Source: BAIKAL-G1 sp943369525 (GTDB taxonomy: Bacteria; Cyanobacteriota; Cyanobacteriia; PCC-6307; Cyanobiaceae). Taken from it: a DNA stretch of 64,000 bases. The DNA is taken from NCBI GenBank assembly GCA_943369525.1, contig CALRNL020000007.1:62001-126000 (forward strand), given 5' to 3'. Made by a program: the position numbers and the translations under genes. Shown here piece by piece: positions 1 to 8,583 of this stretch. Numbering within the stretch: the first letter of the stretch is position 1; each line of letters begins with the position of its first letter. The notes beneath the pieces are model-generated. The model saw only the letters and a list, made by a program, of their open reading frames with translations, was not told where the DNA came from and made no database searches.

Positions 1-168
1 AAAGTTCTGATTGGCCAGGCTTCCGTTCATGAGGCTGCGGCTGAAGCCGCAGCAGTGCAAGGCGACGTCGAAGCCTCCGCCCGCTTGATTCTGCGGGCCC
101 TCGATTGTGAGCGCCGCGCCGGCAGTATCGGTCCCCAAGTGCTGCAGCTGATCAAGCCCCGTGGCTGA
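1..168 (+). CDS. C-terminal end of an unidentified protein (cut by window edge)
   Basis: The first reading frame is open from base 1 to a TGA at 166-168, giving the last 55 residues of a protein whose start lies outside the window. The visible part is alanine-rich and probably helical, and ends in LQLIKPRG. I do not recognise the family. It is in the core region, ahead of a tRNA gene on the opposite strand. Because the frame is open from the edge and codon use resembles the neighbours (GC-rich third positions), I think it is a real gene end, but nothing about function can be said. Confidence 0.6.
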   Translation, partial: KVLIGQASVHEAAAEAAAVQGDVEASARLILRALDCERRAGSIGPQVLQLIKPRG

Positions 169-179
169 AGCCACCTCTT

Positions 180-208
180 GCCAAGGCTAGGCCGATCGCT
201 CCCTTGGC
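180..208 (+). terminator. Weak hairpin after the first gene
   Basis: GCCAAGG at 180-186 can pair with CCTTGGC at 202-208, starting 12 bases after the stop at 168. There is no T-run after it, so it is only a candidate end structure for the gene that stops at 168. Confidence 0.25.
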
Positions 209-295
209 TAAGTAGCAACGATGGGCCTCTCGAGGGAGCAAAGGGAGGGCCCCATAGGGCTCGGCCAAAGGCTCAGATTGCAGCAGAGCCCTCAA

Positions 296-367
296 AGCGG
301 ATGACCGGATTCGAACCGGCGACGTTCAGCTTGGGAAGCTGACATTCTACCACTGAATTACATCCGC
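296..367 (-). tRNA. tRNA-Gly (anticodon CCC)
   Basis: The reverse complement folds as a complete 72-base tRNA. The acceptor stem is GCGGATG with CATCCGC, the D-arm contains TTCAGTGGTAGAA, the anticodon stem is TCAGC/GCTGA around the loop TTCCCAA, and the T-arm contains GGTTCGAATCC. Loop positions 34-36 read CCC, so it decodes GGG glycine codons, which fits this GC-rich genome. CCA is not encoded. It lies downstream of the aminotransferase gene on the same strand, separated by two inverted repeats. Confidence 0.93.
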
Positions 368-380
368 ATTATTCAATATT

Positions 381-418
381 AGCAGGCCCTTGGTTGGGCG
401 CTAGCCCAGGGGCCTGCT
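381..418 (-). terminator. Two-tier inverted repeat between aminotransferase gene and tRNA-Gly
   Basis: AGCAGGCCC at 381-389 pairs perfectly with GGGCCTGCT at 410-418. Inside, TGGGC (395-399) pairs with GCCCA (404-408) around GCTA. On the minus strand the structure is followed by an AT-rich stretch (AATATTGAATAAT) and then the tRNA. It may end the aminotransferase transcript. The lack of a real T-run makes this an inference. Confidence 0.4.
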
Positions 419-501
419 GGGCCCTTGCTGGCGTCTGGTTTGGGCCCCTGCCCCGGTTTGCCCCCGGGTGGGGGGTGGGACAGGGGATTGGCAGTTTGCG
501 G

Positions 502-531
502 CTGGGACCGGGGGGTGGCACCTGGTCCCAG
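502..531 (-). terminator. 8-bp hairpin just after the aminotransferase stop
   Basis: CTGGGACC (502-509) and GGTCCCAG (524-531) form a perfect 8-bp stem starting 9 bases beyond the stop codon of the minus-strand aminotransferase. No T-tract follows. It may be a stability hairpin at the 3' end or part of a two-step terminator with the repeat at 381-418. Confidence 0.35.
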
Positions 532-540
532 GGATCGACG

Positions 541-1692
541 TCAGCGGGCCAGTTCGAGTGCTGCGGCCCCCACGCCGGACCCGATGGTGGTCTTGGCCAG
601 GCCTAGTTCCTGCAGGGTGGCCTCAATCGCCGCTACCGCGGTGATCACGTCCCGGTCGCAGACGAAGCCCAGGTGACCGATGCGGAACACCTTGCCCTTG
701 AGGTGGTCCTGGCCGCCGGCCAGCAGGATGTCGAAGCGATCCTTCACCTTCTTGCGCAGGACTTCGGCATCAATGCCTTCGGGGGCCACGGCCGTGATCG
801 CCGGGCTGCCATGGCCCTCAGCGGCATAGAGGGGCAGGCCAATGGCCTTCATGGCTGCCTGGGTGGCGCGGCGGTGCCGGTCGTGGCGGGCGAAGATCGC
901 CTCGAGGCCCTCGGCCTGCATGATCTCCAGCGAGGCCTCAAGGGCGAAGTAGAGGTTGATTGCCGGCGTGAAGGGGTTGCTGTCGGCGGCGGCTGATTTG
1001 CGGTATTTGCCCAGGTCCAAATAAAACTTCGGCAGGTCGGACCGCTCGTAGGCGGCCCAGGCCCGTTCGCCCATGGCCACAAACGCCAGGCCCGGCGGCA
1101 TCATGTAGCCCTTTTGGGAGCCGGAGCCCACCACGTCCAGGCCCCAGTCATCCATGGGCACATCGGTGGCGCCCAGGCTCGTGACGCAATCGGCGATGGT
1201 GAGGGCCGTGCCGTGGGCGCGTACGTGGCCGGCAATCGCCTTGAGGTCGTTGATCACCCCGGTGGAGGTTTCCGAGTGGGTGAGGATCACGGCTCGGATC
1301 GCCTTGTCTGTGTCCGCTTCCAGGGCAGCGCGGAAGGCTTCAGGATCGAGGGGCTGGCCCCACTCCGCCTTGATCACCTGCACGTCCAGGCCATAGGCCT
1401 TGGCCACCTTCACCCAGCGCTCACCAAATTTGCCGTTGTCGCCGCAGAGCACCCGGTCGCCCTTGCTGAGCACGTTGATGATGCCGGCCTCCATCGCCGC
1501 CGTGCCGCTGCCAGTGAGGGCCAGCACGTCGCCGCTGGTCTGGTGCAGCCACTTGAGTTGGGCGGTGGTGCGTTTGACGATCTTTTGGAAATCGGCGCTG
1601 CGATGGCCAATCGGGTGACGGCCCATTGCCAGCAGGACGGTTTCCGGCACCGGTGTGGGGCCGGGGATCATCAAGGTGAGTTTGTCCTGCAT
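541..1692 (-). CDS. Class V aminotransferase (alanine-glyoxylate / serine-pyruvate type)
   Basis: This is a PLP enzyme of 383 residues that moves an amino group between small 2-oxo acids such as glyoxylate and alanine or serine. In cyanobacteria it is usually annotated as soluble hydrogenase small subunit or serine-pyruvate aminotransferase, and a role in photorespiratory glyoxylate use is likely. The N-terminus MQDKLTLMIPGPTPVPE is typical of the family. The PLP lysine is K194 in GSGSQKGYM and the cofactor aspartate is D168 in IADCVTSLG. An upstream in-frame start exists at 1764, but the family begins at MQDK, so 1692 was chosen. It diverges from cbiD across about 106 bp. Confidence 0.9.
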   Translation of the reverse strand: MQDKLTLMIPGPTPVPETVLLAMGRHPIGHRSADFQKIVKRTTAQLKWLHQTSGDVLALTGSGTAAMEAGIINVLSKGDRVLCGDNGKFGERWVKVAKAYGLDVQVIKAEWGQPLDPEAFRAALEADTDKAIRAVILTHSETSTGVINDLKAIAGHVRAHGTALTIADCVTSLGATDVPMDDWGLDVVGSGSQKGYMMPPGLAFVAMGERAWAAYERSDLPKFYLDLGKYRKSAAADSNPFTPAINLYFALEASLEIMQAEGLEAIFARHDRHRRATQAAMKAIGLPLYAAEGHGSPAITAVAPEGIDAEVLRKKVKDRFDILLAGGQDHLKGKVFRIGHLGFVCDRDVITAVAAIEATLQELGLAKTTIGSGVGAAALELAR

Positions 1693-1798
1693 GGCAATGG
1701 CGGGGGCGAGGGGCGGGGTGACGCCGCGGCGGCGCGATCGACCACCATAAAAAACGGTGAACACCCCATCCTTTTAATGTCGCCTCCCGATCGGTTCG

Positions 1799-2905
1799 AT
1801 GGCTGAGGGATACACCCTGCCCGTTTGGGTGGCGGCGGCCGCCCGGGCTGCCCTGCTGGCCCTGCAGGGCCAGCCCTTTGCGGCCGACCAACCCCTCGAT
1901 TTGCTGGAACCCGCCGAGATCCGGCCGATTCCGGTGGTGGCGGCCGCGCCCCTGGGCGGTGGCCAGGCCCTGGCGGTGGCCCGCTGCCAGCCCGGGGCCC
2001 TGCTCGATCTCACCCGGGACCTGGTGGTGTGGGTGCTGGTGCGCTGCCAGCCCCTGGAGCCGGAGCAGCCCTGGCTGCAGTTGGAGGCCGGCGAAGGCGT
2101 TGGCGTGCACCAGCAGGATCGCTCCCTCTGCCATTCCGCCTACGCCCGCCAGCTGCTCGACACCAACCTGCGGCCCCTGGTGCCTGGGGACCAGGCCCTG
2201 GAGCTGCGGCTGGTGTTTCCCCAGGGCCGGGCCCTGGCCGAACGCACCAGTAATGCGGCCTTTGGCGTGGTCGATGGCCTGGCCCTGATCGGCACCCAGG
2301 CCCTGGTGCAAAGCAGCGCCGCCCCGGACCAGCTGGCCCTGGCGCGCTCGGAGCTGGAGCGGCGCGCTGGCGCCGATGGGTTCAACGGCGATTTGGTGTT
2401 AGTGATCGGCGAGAACGGCATGGATCTGGCTCCGCGCCTGGGCCTGGCGCCGGAGCTGCTCCTTAAGGCGGGCAACTGGCTGGGGCCCCTGCTGGTGGCC
2501 GCTGCAGAGGCCGGGGTGCGGCGGCTGATGCTGTTTGGCTACCACGGCAAGTTGATCAAGTTGGCCGGCGGCATCTTTCACACCCACCATCACCTGGCCG
2601 ATGGCCGCGTTGAGGTGTTGGTGGCCCTGGCGGCCTTGGAGGGGGTGGGCGGTGCCGATCTGCTGGCCCTGCATGGGGCCGCCACGGTGGAGGCGGGCCT
2701 GGTGGCCCTGGCGGCCAGGGATCCGGCCACCGCCGAACGGCTGCGCCAGCGGATCGCCACCAGCGTTGAGCAGCGGGCCGAGGCCTACCTGGCCCGCTAT
2801 GGCCAGCAGGCCACCCGGGTGGGGGCCGTGCTCTTCGATCGCCAGCGCCAGATCACGGCCCAGGGTCCCGAGGGACACCGGCTCTGGCAGGCCTTCCGGG
2901 CCTGA
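1799..2905 (+). CDS. cbiD: Cobalt-precorrin-5B C1-methyltransferase CbiD
   Basis: CbiD methylates C1 of cobalt-precorrin-5B in the oxygen-independent (early cobalt insertion) branch of cobalamin synthesis. The protein has 368 residues, close to the family length. Recognisable blocks are TSNAAFGVVDGLALIGT in the middle, the glycine-rich VLVIGENGMDLA, and FGYHGKLIKLAGGIFHTHH in the C-terminal half. It sits 67 bp upstream of guaA on the same strand, the arrangement known in Synechococcus and Prochlorococcus, and shares an intergenic region with the aminotransferase gene. I saw no cobalamin riboswitch in that region. Confidence 0.93.
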   Translation: MAEGYTLPVWVAAAARAALLALQGQPFAADQPLDLLEPAEIRPIPVVAAAPLGGGQALAVARCQPGALLDLTRDLVVWVLVRCQPLEPEQPWLQLEAGEGVGVHQQDRSLCHSAYARQLLDTNLRPLVPGDQALELRLVFPQGRALAERTSNAAFGVVDGLALIGTQALVQSSAAPDQLALARSELERRAGADGFNGDLVLVIGENGMDLAPRLGLAPELLLKAGNWLGPLLVAAAEAGVRRLMLFGYHGKLIKLAGGIFHTHHHLADGRVEVLVALAALEGVGGADLLALHGAATVEAGLVALAARDPATAERLRQRIATSVEQRAEAYLARYGQQATRVGAVLFDRQRQITAQGPEGHRLWQAFRA

Positions 2906-2972
2906 CCCCTAGGCTGGCCCGAGAGACCTGGCGGCTGTATCCCCGTCGCGCCCCGTCGCCCCAACGAGCCCT

Positions 2973-4568
2973 ATGTCCGCTGAGCAGCAGAACGCCAACG
3001 GTGGGAGCGGCCGCTCCCCGGCGATCGTGATCCTCGATTTTGGCTCCCAGTATTCGGAGCTGATTGCCCGTCGGGTGCGTGAGACCGAGGTCTATTCCCT
3101 GGTGTTGGGCTATGCCACCACGGCCGAGGAGCTGCGCCAGCTAGCGCCAAAAGGAATCATCCTCAGTGGCGGCCCCAGTTCGGTTTACGAAGAGGGTGCG
3201 CCAGTGTGCGACCCAGCCATCTGGGATCTGGGCATTCCGGTGCTGGGCGTTTGCTACGGCATGCAGCTGATGGTGCAGCAGCTCGGTGGTGCAGTGGTGG
3301 CGGCCGGCCGGGCCGAATACGGCAAGGCGCCGCTCACGGTGGATGATCCGATCGATCTGCTCACTAATGTCGAGCAAGGCTCGACGATGTGGATGAGCCA
3401 TGGCGATTCGGTGGAGTCCCTACCCGCAGGCTTCGTGCGACTTGCCCACACCGAGAACACTCCCGAGGCGGCGGTGGCGGACCACCAACGGCGGCTCTAT
3501 GGCGTGCAGTTTCACCCTGAGGTGGTGCATTCCACGGGCGGCATGGTGATGCTGCGTAATTTTGTCTATCACATCTGCGGCTGTGAACCCGATTGGACCA
3601 CGGCCGCTTTCATTGAGGAAGCGATTGCGTCGGTGCGGGAGCAGGTGGGCGATCGGCGGGTGTTGCTGGCCCTTTCAGGCGGAGTGGATTCCTCCACCCT
3701 GGCTTTCCTGTTGCACCAGGCGATCGGCGACCAGCTCACCTGCATGTTCATCGATCAAGGCTTCATGCGTAAGGGTGAGCCCGAATTTTTAGTTGAGTTT
3801 TTTGATAAGCGTTTCCATATCAATGTGGAGTATATTAATGCCAGGGAGCGCTTCATTGATAAGCTGGCAGGTATTATCGATCCCGAAGAGAAACGTAAGA
3901 TTATTGGCACTGAATTTATTCGAGTGTTTGAGGAAGAAAGCAAGCGCCTAGGACCCTTTGATTTTCTTGCCCAAGGCACCCTTTATCCTGACGTGATCGA
4001 ATCGGCTGGCACTAACGTCGATCCCAAAACGGGCGAGCGGGTCGCCGTCAAGATCAAGAGCCACCACAACGTGGGCGGCTTGCCCAAGGATCTCCAGTTC
4101 AAGTTGGTGGAACCCCTGCGGCGGCTGTTCAAAGATGAGGTGCGCAAGGTGGGCCGCTCCCTCGGGCTCCCCCAGGAAATCGTCGGTCGCCATCCCTTCC
4201 CAGGCCCGGGCCTGGCGATTCGGATCCTGGGCGAAGTGACCGCCGAAAAGCTCAATATCCTGCGCGATGCCGATCTGGTTGTGCGCGAGGAAGTCAAGAG
4301 CGCCGGCCTCTATCACGACATCTGGCAGGCCTTTGCCGTGTTGTTGCCGGTGAGAAGTGTGGGCGTGATGGGAGACAAGCGCACCTACGCCTTCCCGATC
4401 GTGTTGCGCTGCGTCTCCTCCGAAGACGGCATGACCGCCGATTGGTCGCGCCTGCCCTACGACCTGCTCGAAACGATCTCCAATCGCATCGTCAATGAGG
4501 TGAAAGGGGTGAACCGGGTCGTGTACGACATCACCAGCAAGCCCCCCGGCACGATCGAATGGGAATGA
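2973..4568 (+). CDS. guaA: GMP synthase (glutamine-hydrolysing)
   Basis: GuaA makes GMP from XMP, glutamine and ATP. The 531-residue protein has the expected two parts. The class I glutamine amidotransferase domain has its nucleophile at C94 (GVCYGMQ) and the H181/E183 pair in VQFHPEV. The ATP-pyrophosphatase domain has the P-loop SGGVDSS at 235-241, followed by the C-terminal dimerisation domain ending in KPPGTIEWE. A stretch at about 3780-3990 is clearly more AT-rich than the rest of the gene (see findings), but the frame is intact. It probably shares a transcript with cbiD. Confidence 0.97.
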   Translation: MSAEQQNANGGSGRSPAIVILDFGSQYSELIARRVRETEVYSLVLGYATTAEELRQLAPKGIILSGGPSSVYEEGAPVCDPAIWDLGIPVLGVCYGMQLMVQQLGGAVVAAGRAEYGKAPLTVDDPIDLLTNVEQGSTMWMSHGDSVESLPAGFVRLAHTENTPEAAVADHQRRLYGVQFHPEVVHSTGGMVMLRNFVYHICGCEPDWTTAAFIEEAIASVREQVGDRRVLLALSGGVDSSTLAFLLHQAIGDQLTCMFIDQGFMRKGEPEFLVEFFDKRFHINVEYINARERFIDKLAGIIDPEEKRKIIGTEFIRVFEEESKRLGPFDFLAQGTLYPDVIESAGTNVDPKTGERVAVKIKSHHNVGGLPKDLQFKLVEPLRRLFKDEVRKVGRSLGLPQEIVGRHPFPGPGLAIRILGEVTAEKLNILRDADLVVREEVKSAGLYHDIWQAFAVLLPVRSVGVMGDKRTYAFPIVLRCVSSEDGMTADWSRLPYDLLETISNRIVNEVKGVNRVVYDITSKPPGTIEWE

Positions 4569-4707
4569 GCGGCCATTGCTGGACTTGGCCCGTTCGGCCT
4601 TACCACAGCCCTCGAGCAACCCCTAGTCGATTGGGCCCTGGGTTTTGGGGGGCGGGGCTGGTGGCCGCGGGCCGGTTTCGATACCATCGGGGCCCAGCCA
4701 CTCACCC

Positions 4708-5322
4708 TTGACGGCCGCCATCGAGCAGGACATCCAGCTGCAGCGCCGCCTTCAGCAGGACAGCATTCAGCTGGCTGGAAAGACGATCTATCTCAATCCC
4801 TTCCTCTACTGGCGCCGTTTCGACGCCAACACGGACCGCTGGCTGCGGGAGCCCGGCCAGCTGGCGGAGGACCAGATCCAGGCCAATCGGGCCCGCTTCT
4901 ATCCGGAGCTGGTATGGGAGCTACTGCCCCCGAAGGACACCGCCGTCAAAGATGGCGCCGTGGAGATGTTCCTCAAGACCCTGGAGCTGATCAGCACCTT
5001 CAACCCCGAGCTCACCTCTGGCCAGCTGCTGGAGGTGGAGCGCAAGATGGCGGTCACCAAGAAGCGGGCGTTTGAGCGGTGGGTGGCCAAATCGCTGCGC
5101 CGCCGCCTGCAACAGCAGACCAGCGAGCGCCGTCGCTTTGACCGCGAGCGGCTGCTGCGCAACTGGGCCGAGTGGTGCGGCCTGGAGGTGACCCGTCAGG
5201 CGGTGCTGCCGTTCACGGCCCTGCTGGTGCTGGCCCTGGTGGGGGGCTGGTGGCTGGGGTCTCGCCAACCGTCGGTCAGCCAGCAGGTGATCGTCCAGCC
5301 CGGAGTGGGTCGCACACCCTGA
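4708..5322 (+). CDS. Conserved cyanobacterial membrane-anchored protein of unknown function
   Basis: The predicted protein has 204 residues with a TTG start. I chose TTG at 4708 because the sequence from there (LTAAIEQDIQLQRRLQ) resembles, from memory, the start of related picocyanobacterial proteins; the upstream in-frame stretch is low-complexity. Residues 1-160 are soluble, charged and mostly helical, with the block AGKTIYLNPFLYWRRFD near 24-39 and an arginine-rich helix near 120-151. A single hydrophobic segment at about 166-183 is followed by a short tail. The family follows guaA in related genomes. No function is known to me. Confidence 0.8.
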   Translation: MTAAIEQDIQLQRRLQQDSIQLAGKTIYLNPFLYWRRFDANTDRWLREPGQLAEDQIQANRARFYPELVWELLPPKDTAVKDGAVEMFLKTLELISTFNPELTSGQLLEVERKMAVTKKRAFERWVAKSLRRRLQQQTSERRRFDRERLLRNWAEWCGLEVTRQAVLPFTALLVLALVGGWWLGSRQPSVSQQVIVQPGVGRTP

Positions 5323-5382
5323 GCCCGGGGCCGGCAGACTGGGGCTATTCCGTATGCAGTGCGAAAGCACTTGGTGCCTGCC

Positions 5383-5775
5383 ATGGCGGCTGACCCCCTT
5401 GATGCCCTGCGGTTGACCTTGATGCAGGAGGTTTTGCCCGTGGGCATGGCGGTGGTGGAACGGGCCCGTCGTGGTGGTCCCCGGGATGTGATCGAAGCCT
5501 TTACCGACTCCAGCGATCCCCTGGGCACCCTCAAACAGGAGGGGGATGATGCCGCCCGCTCCCTGCGCGACAGCCTCGATCGGCTCCAGCCCGGCCTGGG
5601 CAATCCGGTGGTCAGGGTCACCGTTGAAGAGATGGCCGATGCCGACCTGGAGCCCGGCGCCATTGCCAGGCCCGCGGCCCCCACTGACGCCGAGCGCCTC
5701 CTGTTGCAGCAGACCCTGGCCCGGGTCTCTGGCGATCTGGCTGACCTGCAACAGCGGTTGCTAGCGGCCCCCTGA
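5383..5775 (+). CDS. Conserved cyanobacterial hypothetical protein
   Basis: A small soluble protein of about 130 residues. The ATG at 5383 (MAADPLDALRLTLMQE) is preferred over an in-frame GTG at 5359, because related short proteins seem to begin near this point; no Shine-Dalgarno decides it. It contains LKQEGDDAARSLRDSLDRL followed by PGLGNPVVRVTVEE and a C-terminal amphipathic helix (LQQTLARVSGDLADLQQRL). It lies 60 bp after the previous conserved protein, probably in the same transcript, and its 3' end converges with sqdX. Function unknown. Confidence 0.75.
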   Translation: MAADPLDALRLTLMQEVLPVGMAVVERARRGGPRDVIEAFTDSSDPLGTLKQEGDDAARSLRDSLDRLQPGLGNPVVRVTVEEMADADLEPGAIARPAAPTDAERLLLQQTLARVSGDLADLQQRLLAAP

Positions 5776-5817
5776 ACGCGGGAGTTGTTCTGGTACGCCA
5801 GGGCGAGTCCCTGGCCC

Positions 5818-6951
5818 TCAGGCCACCAGTTGCAGGGGAGGCGTCAGCACCTGGTCGTAGTAACGGCGAAGTTGGGCGGTGGCTCCGGACCAGCCCCAGC
5901 GTTCCGCTTCCTGGCGGGCATCGAGGCGCAGTTGCTGGTGCCGGCTGGGATCGCCAAGCAACCGTTGGGTGGCGGCGGAGAGGCTGCCGCTTTCATCCGG
6001 TTCATAGAGGCAGCCATTGACGCCATCGCTAACGATGTCGGGGATGCCACCCCGGTTGGCGGCCACCACGGGACAGCCGGCGGCCATGGCTTCGAGTAGC
6101 ACCAGGCCCAGGGTTTCGGTGCTGGAGGGGAACAGGAAGGCATCGGCGCTGGCGTAGGCGCTGGCCAGGTCGCTGCCGGCCAGATAGCCCATGAAGGTGG
6201 TGGCGGTGCCTTCGAAGATTTTTTCCAGCTGGGCCCGGTAGGGGCCATCGCCCACTAGGGCCAGGCGGCTGCCGGGCAGGGCTTCGAGCACGGGGCGGAT
6301 GCGGTCGATCTGCTTTTCTGCGGAGAGGCGGCCGATGTAAAGCAGCAGGCTGTTGCTGTCGCTGTGGTTGCCGAGCAGCCGTTGGCGCATGGCCTCTGAG
6401 CGCAGCTCGGGGCGAAACAGCTCCGTGTCGACGCCCCGCTGCCAGAGGGCGGTGTGCTGGATGCCGTGGTCGCGCAGTTCCTCCACCATGGCCGTGGAGG
6501 TGCAAAGGTTGAGCTGGGCCTGGTTGTGGGCGGCCTTGAGCAGTTCCCAAAGCAGGGGCTCGAGCATGCCCATGCCGTAGTGCTCCAGGTACTTGGGCAG
6601 GTGGGTGTGGTAGCTGGCCACCAGGGGGATGCCCTTGGTTTTGGCCAGCCAGATCCCGCCTAAGCCCAACACCGCCGGGTTGACCACATGGACCAGGTCG
6701 GGGGCGAAGCTGTCTAGGGCCTCAGCCACCGAGGGCCGCGGCAGGGCCAGCTTCAGCTCCGGATAGAGCGGAAGGGGCATGGCTGGCACGCCGACCACCT
6801 GGGCGCCCAGGTAGGTCTCGGGGGCCCCCTCCGGACAAAAGATGATCACCTCATCGCCGGCGGCCACCAGGTGCTCCACCGTTTTGGTGAGCCGCGTCAC
6901 GATGCCGTCCACCTTGGGCAGGAAGGTTTCGGTGAAGAAGGCGATCCTCAC
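5818..6951 (-). CDS. sqdX: Sulfoquinovosyldiacylglycerol synthase SqdX (GT4 glycosyltransferase)
   Basis: SqdX transfers sulfoquinovose from UDP-sulfoquinovose to diacylglycerol, forming the thylakoid sulfolipid SQDG. The 377-residue protein begins with a GTG at 6951 (VRIAFFTETFLPKVDG), the family N-terminus; the 100 codons upstream in frame are low-complexity and overlap sqdB. The GT4 GT-B fold is shown by the N-terminal acceptor part, YIGRLSAEKQ at 205-214, and the nucleotide-sugar motif SSTETLGLVLLEAMAAGCP at about 276-294. The partner gene sqdB lies immediately upstream on the same strand, which strongly supports SqdX rather than another GT4. Confidence 0.93.
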   Translation of the reverse strand: MRIAFFTETFLPKVDGIVTRLTKTVEHLVAAGDEVIIFCPEGAPETYLGAQVVGVPAMPLPLYPELKLALPRPSVAEALDSFAPDLVHVVNPAVLGLGGIWLAKTKGIPLVASYHTHLPKYLEHYGMGMLEPLLWELLKAAHNQAQLNLCTSTAMVEELRDHGIQHTALWQRGVDTELFRPELRSEAMRQRLLGNHSDSNSLLLYIGRLSAEKQIDRIRPVLEALPGSRLALVGDGPYRAQLEKIFEGTATTFMGYLAGSDLASAYASADAFLFPSSTETLGLVLLEAMAAGCPVVAANRGGIPDIVSDGVNGCLYEPDESGSLSAATQRLLGDPSRHQQLRLDARQEAERWGWSGATAQLRRYYDQVLTPPLQLVA

Positions 6952-7123
6952 GAGGGCTGGCTCGAACGCATGGGTGGAGGCGGAGGGGGCCGATGGGCGG
7001 CCAGGGGATCCGATTCTCGGCAGCGGCGGCAGCCGAAGCGAGGGGTTGGGGATCGTTTCGTCCAGGACCGTCCGGCTGGAGGTGCCTGGGCCAGGGAACC
7101 TGGCCGGATTAGGGCCGCAAGAC

Positions 7124-8320
7124 CTAGGCGGGCGCCTGGATCGCGGCGGCCTGGGTCGTGGTCCAGGCTGATACACAGGGAATCTTGGAGCGGTCGCAGC
7201 GGTCGGCCCAGCGGCGGGCCACATCCACGACCTCGTTGAGCAGGCCGTCATCCAGGGTGGTGGGCTTGAGGCCCATCTCGATGAAGCAGCGGTTGTCCAC
7301 GATCAGGTCGTTTTCGATCGCCTCCTTGCGGGGATTGGGCAGGTAGTTGATCTGGGCGCCGGTGAGGTCAGCCACCTTGCGGGCCAGTTCACCCACCTGG
7401 TGGCTTTCGGTCATCTGGTTGAAGATCTTTACCTTCTCGCCGCGTTCGGGCGGATTCTCCAGGGCCAGTTGCACGCAACGCACCGAATCACGGATGTGGA
7501 TGAAGGCACGGGTCTGGCCGCCGGTGCCATGGACCGTGAGCGGATAGCCGATCGCCGCCTGCATCAGAAAACGGTTCAGCACCGTGCCGTAATCGCCGTC
7601 GTAGTCGAAGCGATTGGTGAGGCGCGGATCCTGCTCAGTGAGGGCGGTGTTGGTGCCCCAAACGATGCCCTGGTGCAGGTCAGTAACGCGAATGGCGTCG
7701 TTTTTGTTGTAGTAAAAGAAGAGCAGTTGGTCGAGCGTCTTGGTCATGTGATAGACGCTGCCAGGATCCGTGGGGTGCAGGATCTTTTCGGTGAAGCGGC
7801 TGCCATCGGGCTGGGGCACTTCCACCGTGAGATAGCCCTCGGGAATCGTGGCGCCACGGTGGGAGCCGTAGCCGTAGACCCCCATGGTGCCCAGGTGGAC
7901 GATGTGGGGATCAAGGCCGCTCTCCACAATCGCCGCCAGCAGGTTGTGGGTGCCGTTGACGTTGTTATCGACGGTGTAACGCTTGCTGGCGCTCGATTTC
8001 ATCGAATAGGGGGCGGCCCGCTGTTCGGCGAAATGGACGATCGCGTCTGGCCGCTCCGTTTGCAGCAAATACAGCAGGCGCGCGTAGTTCTTGGCGACGT
8101 CGATGGAGACGAAGCGCATGGGCCGACCACCCACCTGCTCCCAGGCGGTGAGGCGATCCTGGATCGTGGCGATCGGCGTGAGCGACTCCACGCCCAGATC
8201 GATGTCGATCTTGCGCCGACTCAGGTTGTCGACGATGACGACATCGTGGCCGGCATCCGCCAGATTCACCGAGCAGGGCCAGCCACAGAAGCCGTCGCCG
8301 CCGAGAACGAGAACCTTCAC
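7124..8320 (-). CDS. sqdB: UDP-sulfoquinovose synthase SqdB
   Basis: SqdB converts UDP-glucose and sulfite into UDP-sulfoquinovose, the head-group donor used by SqdX. It is a 398-residue short-chain dehydrogenase-type enzyme. The NAD-binding loop GGDGFCGWP is at residues 7-15, the catalytic YHMTK at 190-194 and the accompanying threonine in LGTMGVYG at about 145. The GTG at 8320 was chosen because AGGAG lies 7 bases upstream of it, whereas the in-frame ATG at 8344 would place that site inside the gene. It precedes sqdX, and the spacing suggests one transcript. Confidence 0.96.
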   Translation of the reverse strand: MKVLVLGGDGFCGWPCSVNLADAGHDVVIVDNLSRRKIDIDLGVESLTPIATIQDRLTAWEQVGGRPMRFVSIDVAKNYARLLYLLQTERPDAIVHFAEQRAAPYSMKSSASKRYTVDNNVNGTHNLLAAIVESGLDPHIVHLGTMGVYGYGSHRGATIPEGYLTVEVPQPDGSRFTEKILHPTDPGSVYHMTKTLDQLLFFYYNKNDAIRVTDLHQGIVWGTNTALTEQDPRLTNRFDYDGDYGTVLNRFLMQAAIGYPLTVHGTGGQTRAFIHIRDSVRCVQLALENPPERGEKVKIFNQMTESHQVGELARKVADLTGAQINYLPNPRKEAIENDLIVDNRCFIEMGLKPTTLDDGLLNEVVDVARRWADRCDRSKIPCVSAWTTTQAAAIQAPA

Positions 8321-8415
8321 CCCAGGACTCCTGTGAACGAGCAAATGCTCGGTGGGGGCAAGCTACTACAGGTGTTCCGCCCCCCTTCCAAGCCCCGGCC
8401 GTTGGGGGGCTGCCC

Positions 8416-8583
8416 TCAGCTGATGCCCACGGCCACGGCCACCAGCACCAGCACCAGGGCGGCCCCAGCGACCAGCAGCACCAGGCTGGCGCGGCTGGGG
8501 CCCTGGCCAGCCTCCATCAGCTCCATGCGCGGTTCCTTGGCGAAGGCATTGAGGCGCCCTCCGTCCTCCTGGGTAATGGCCAT
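8416..8583 (-). CDS. Psb34 / ssl1498-family small light-harvesting-like membrane protein
   Basis: A 55-residue protein, MAITQEDGGRLNAFAKEPRM followed by a charged link and one hydrophobic helix (about residues 33-53) of Val, Leu and Ala. The GGRLNAFAKEPRM block matches my memory of the ssl1498 family, which has LNNYASEPK at this place. The Synechocystis member, Psb34, binds photosystem II assembly intermediates. Length, single helix and N-terminal motif all fit. It stands alone between sqdB and thiG on the same strand. The assignment rests on motif memory, not on a search. Confidence 0.7.
   Translation of the reverse strand: MAITQEDGGRLNAFAKEPRMELMEAGQGPSRASLVLLVAGAALVLVLVAVAVGIS

Noticed and set aside
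1693..1798. Cobalamin riboswitch ahead of cbiD
   Set aside because: The short gap contains no B12-box-like sequence and is too small for the element.
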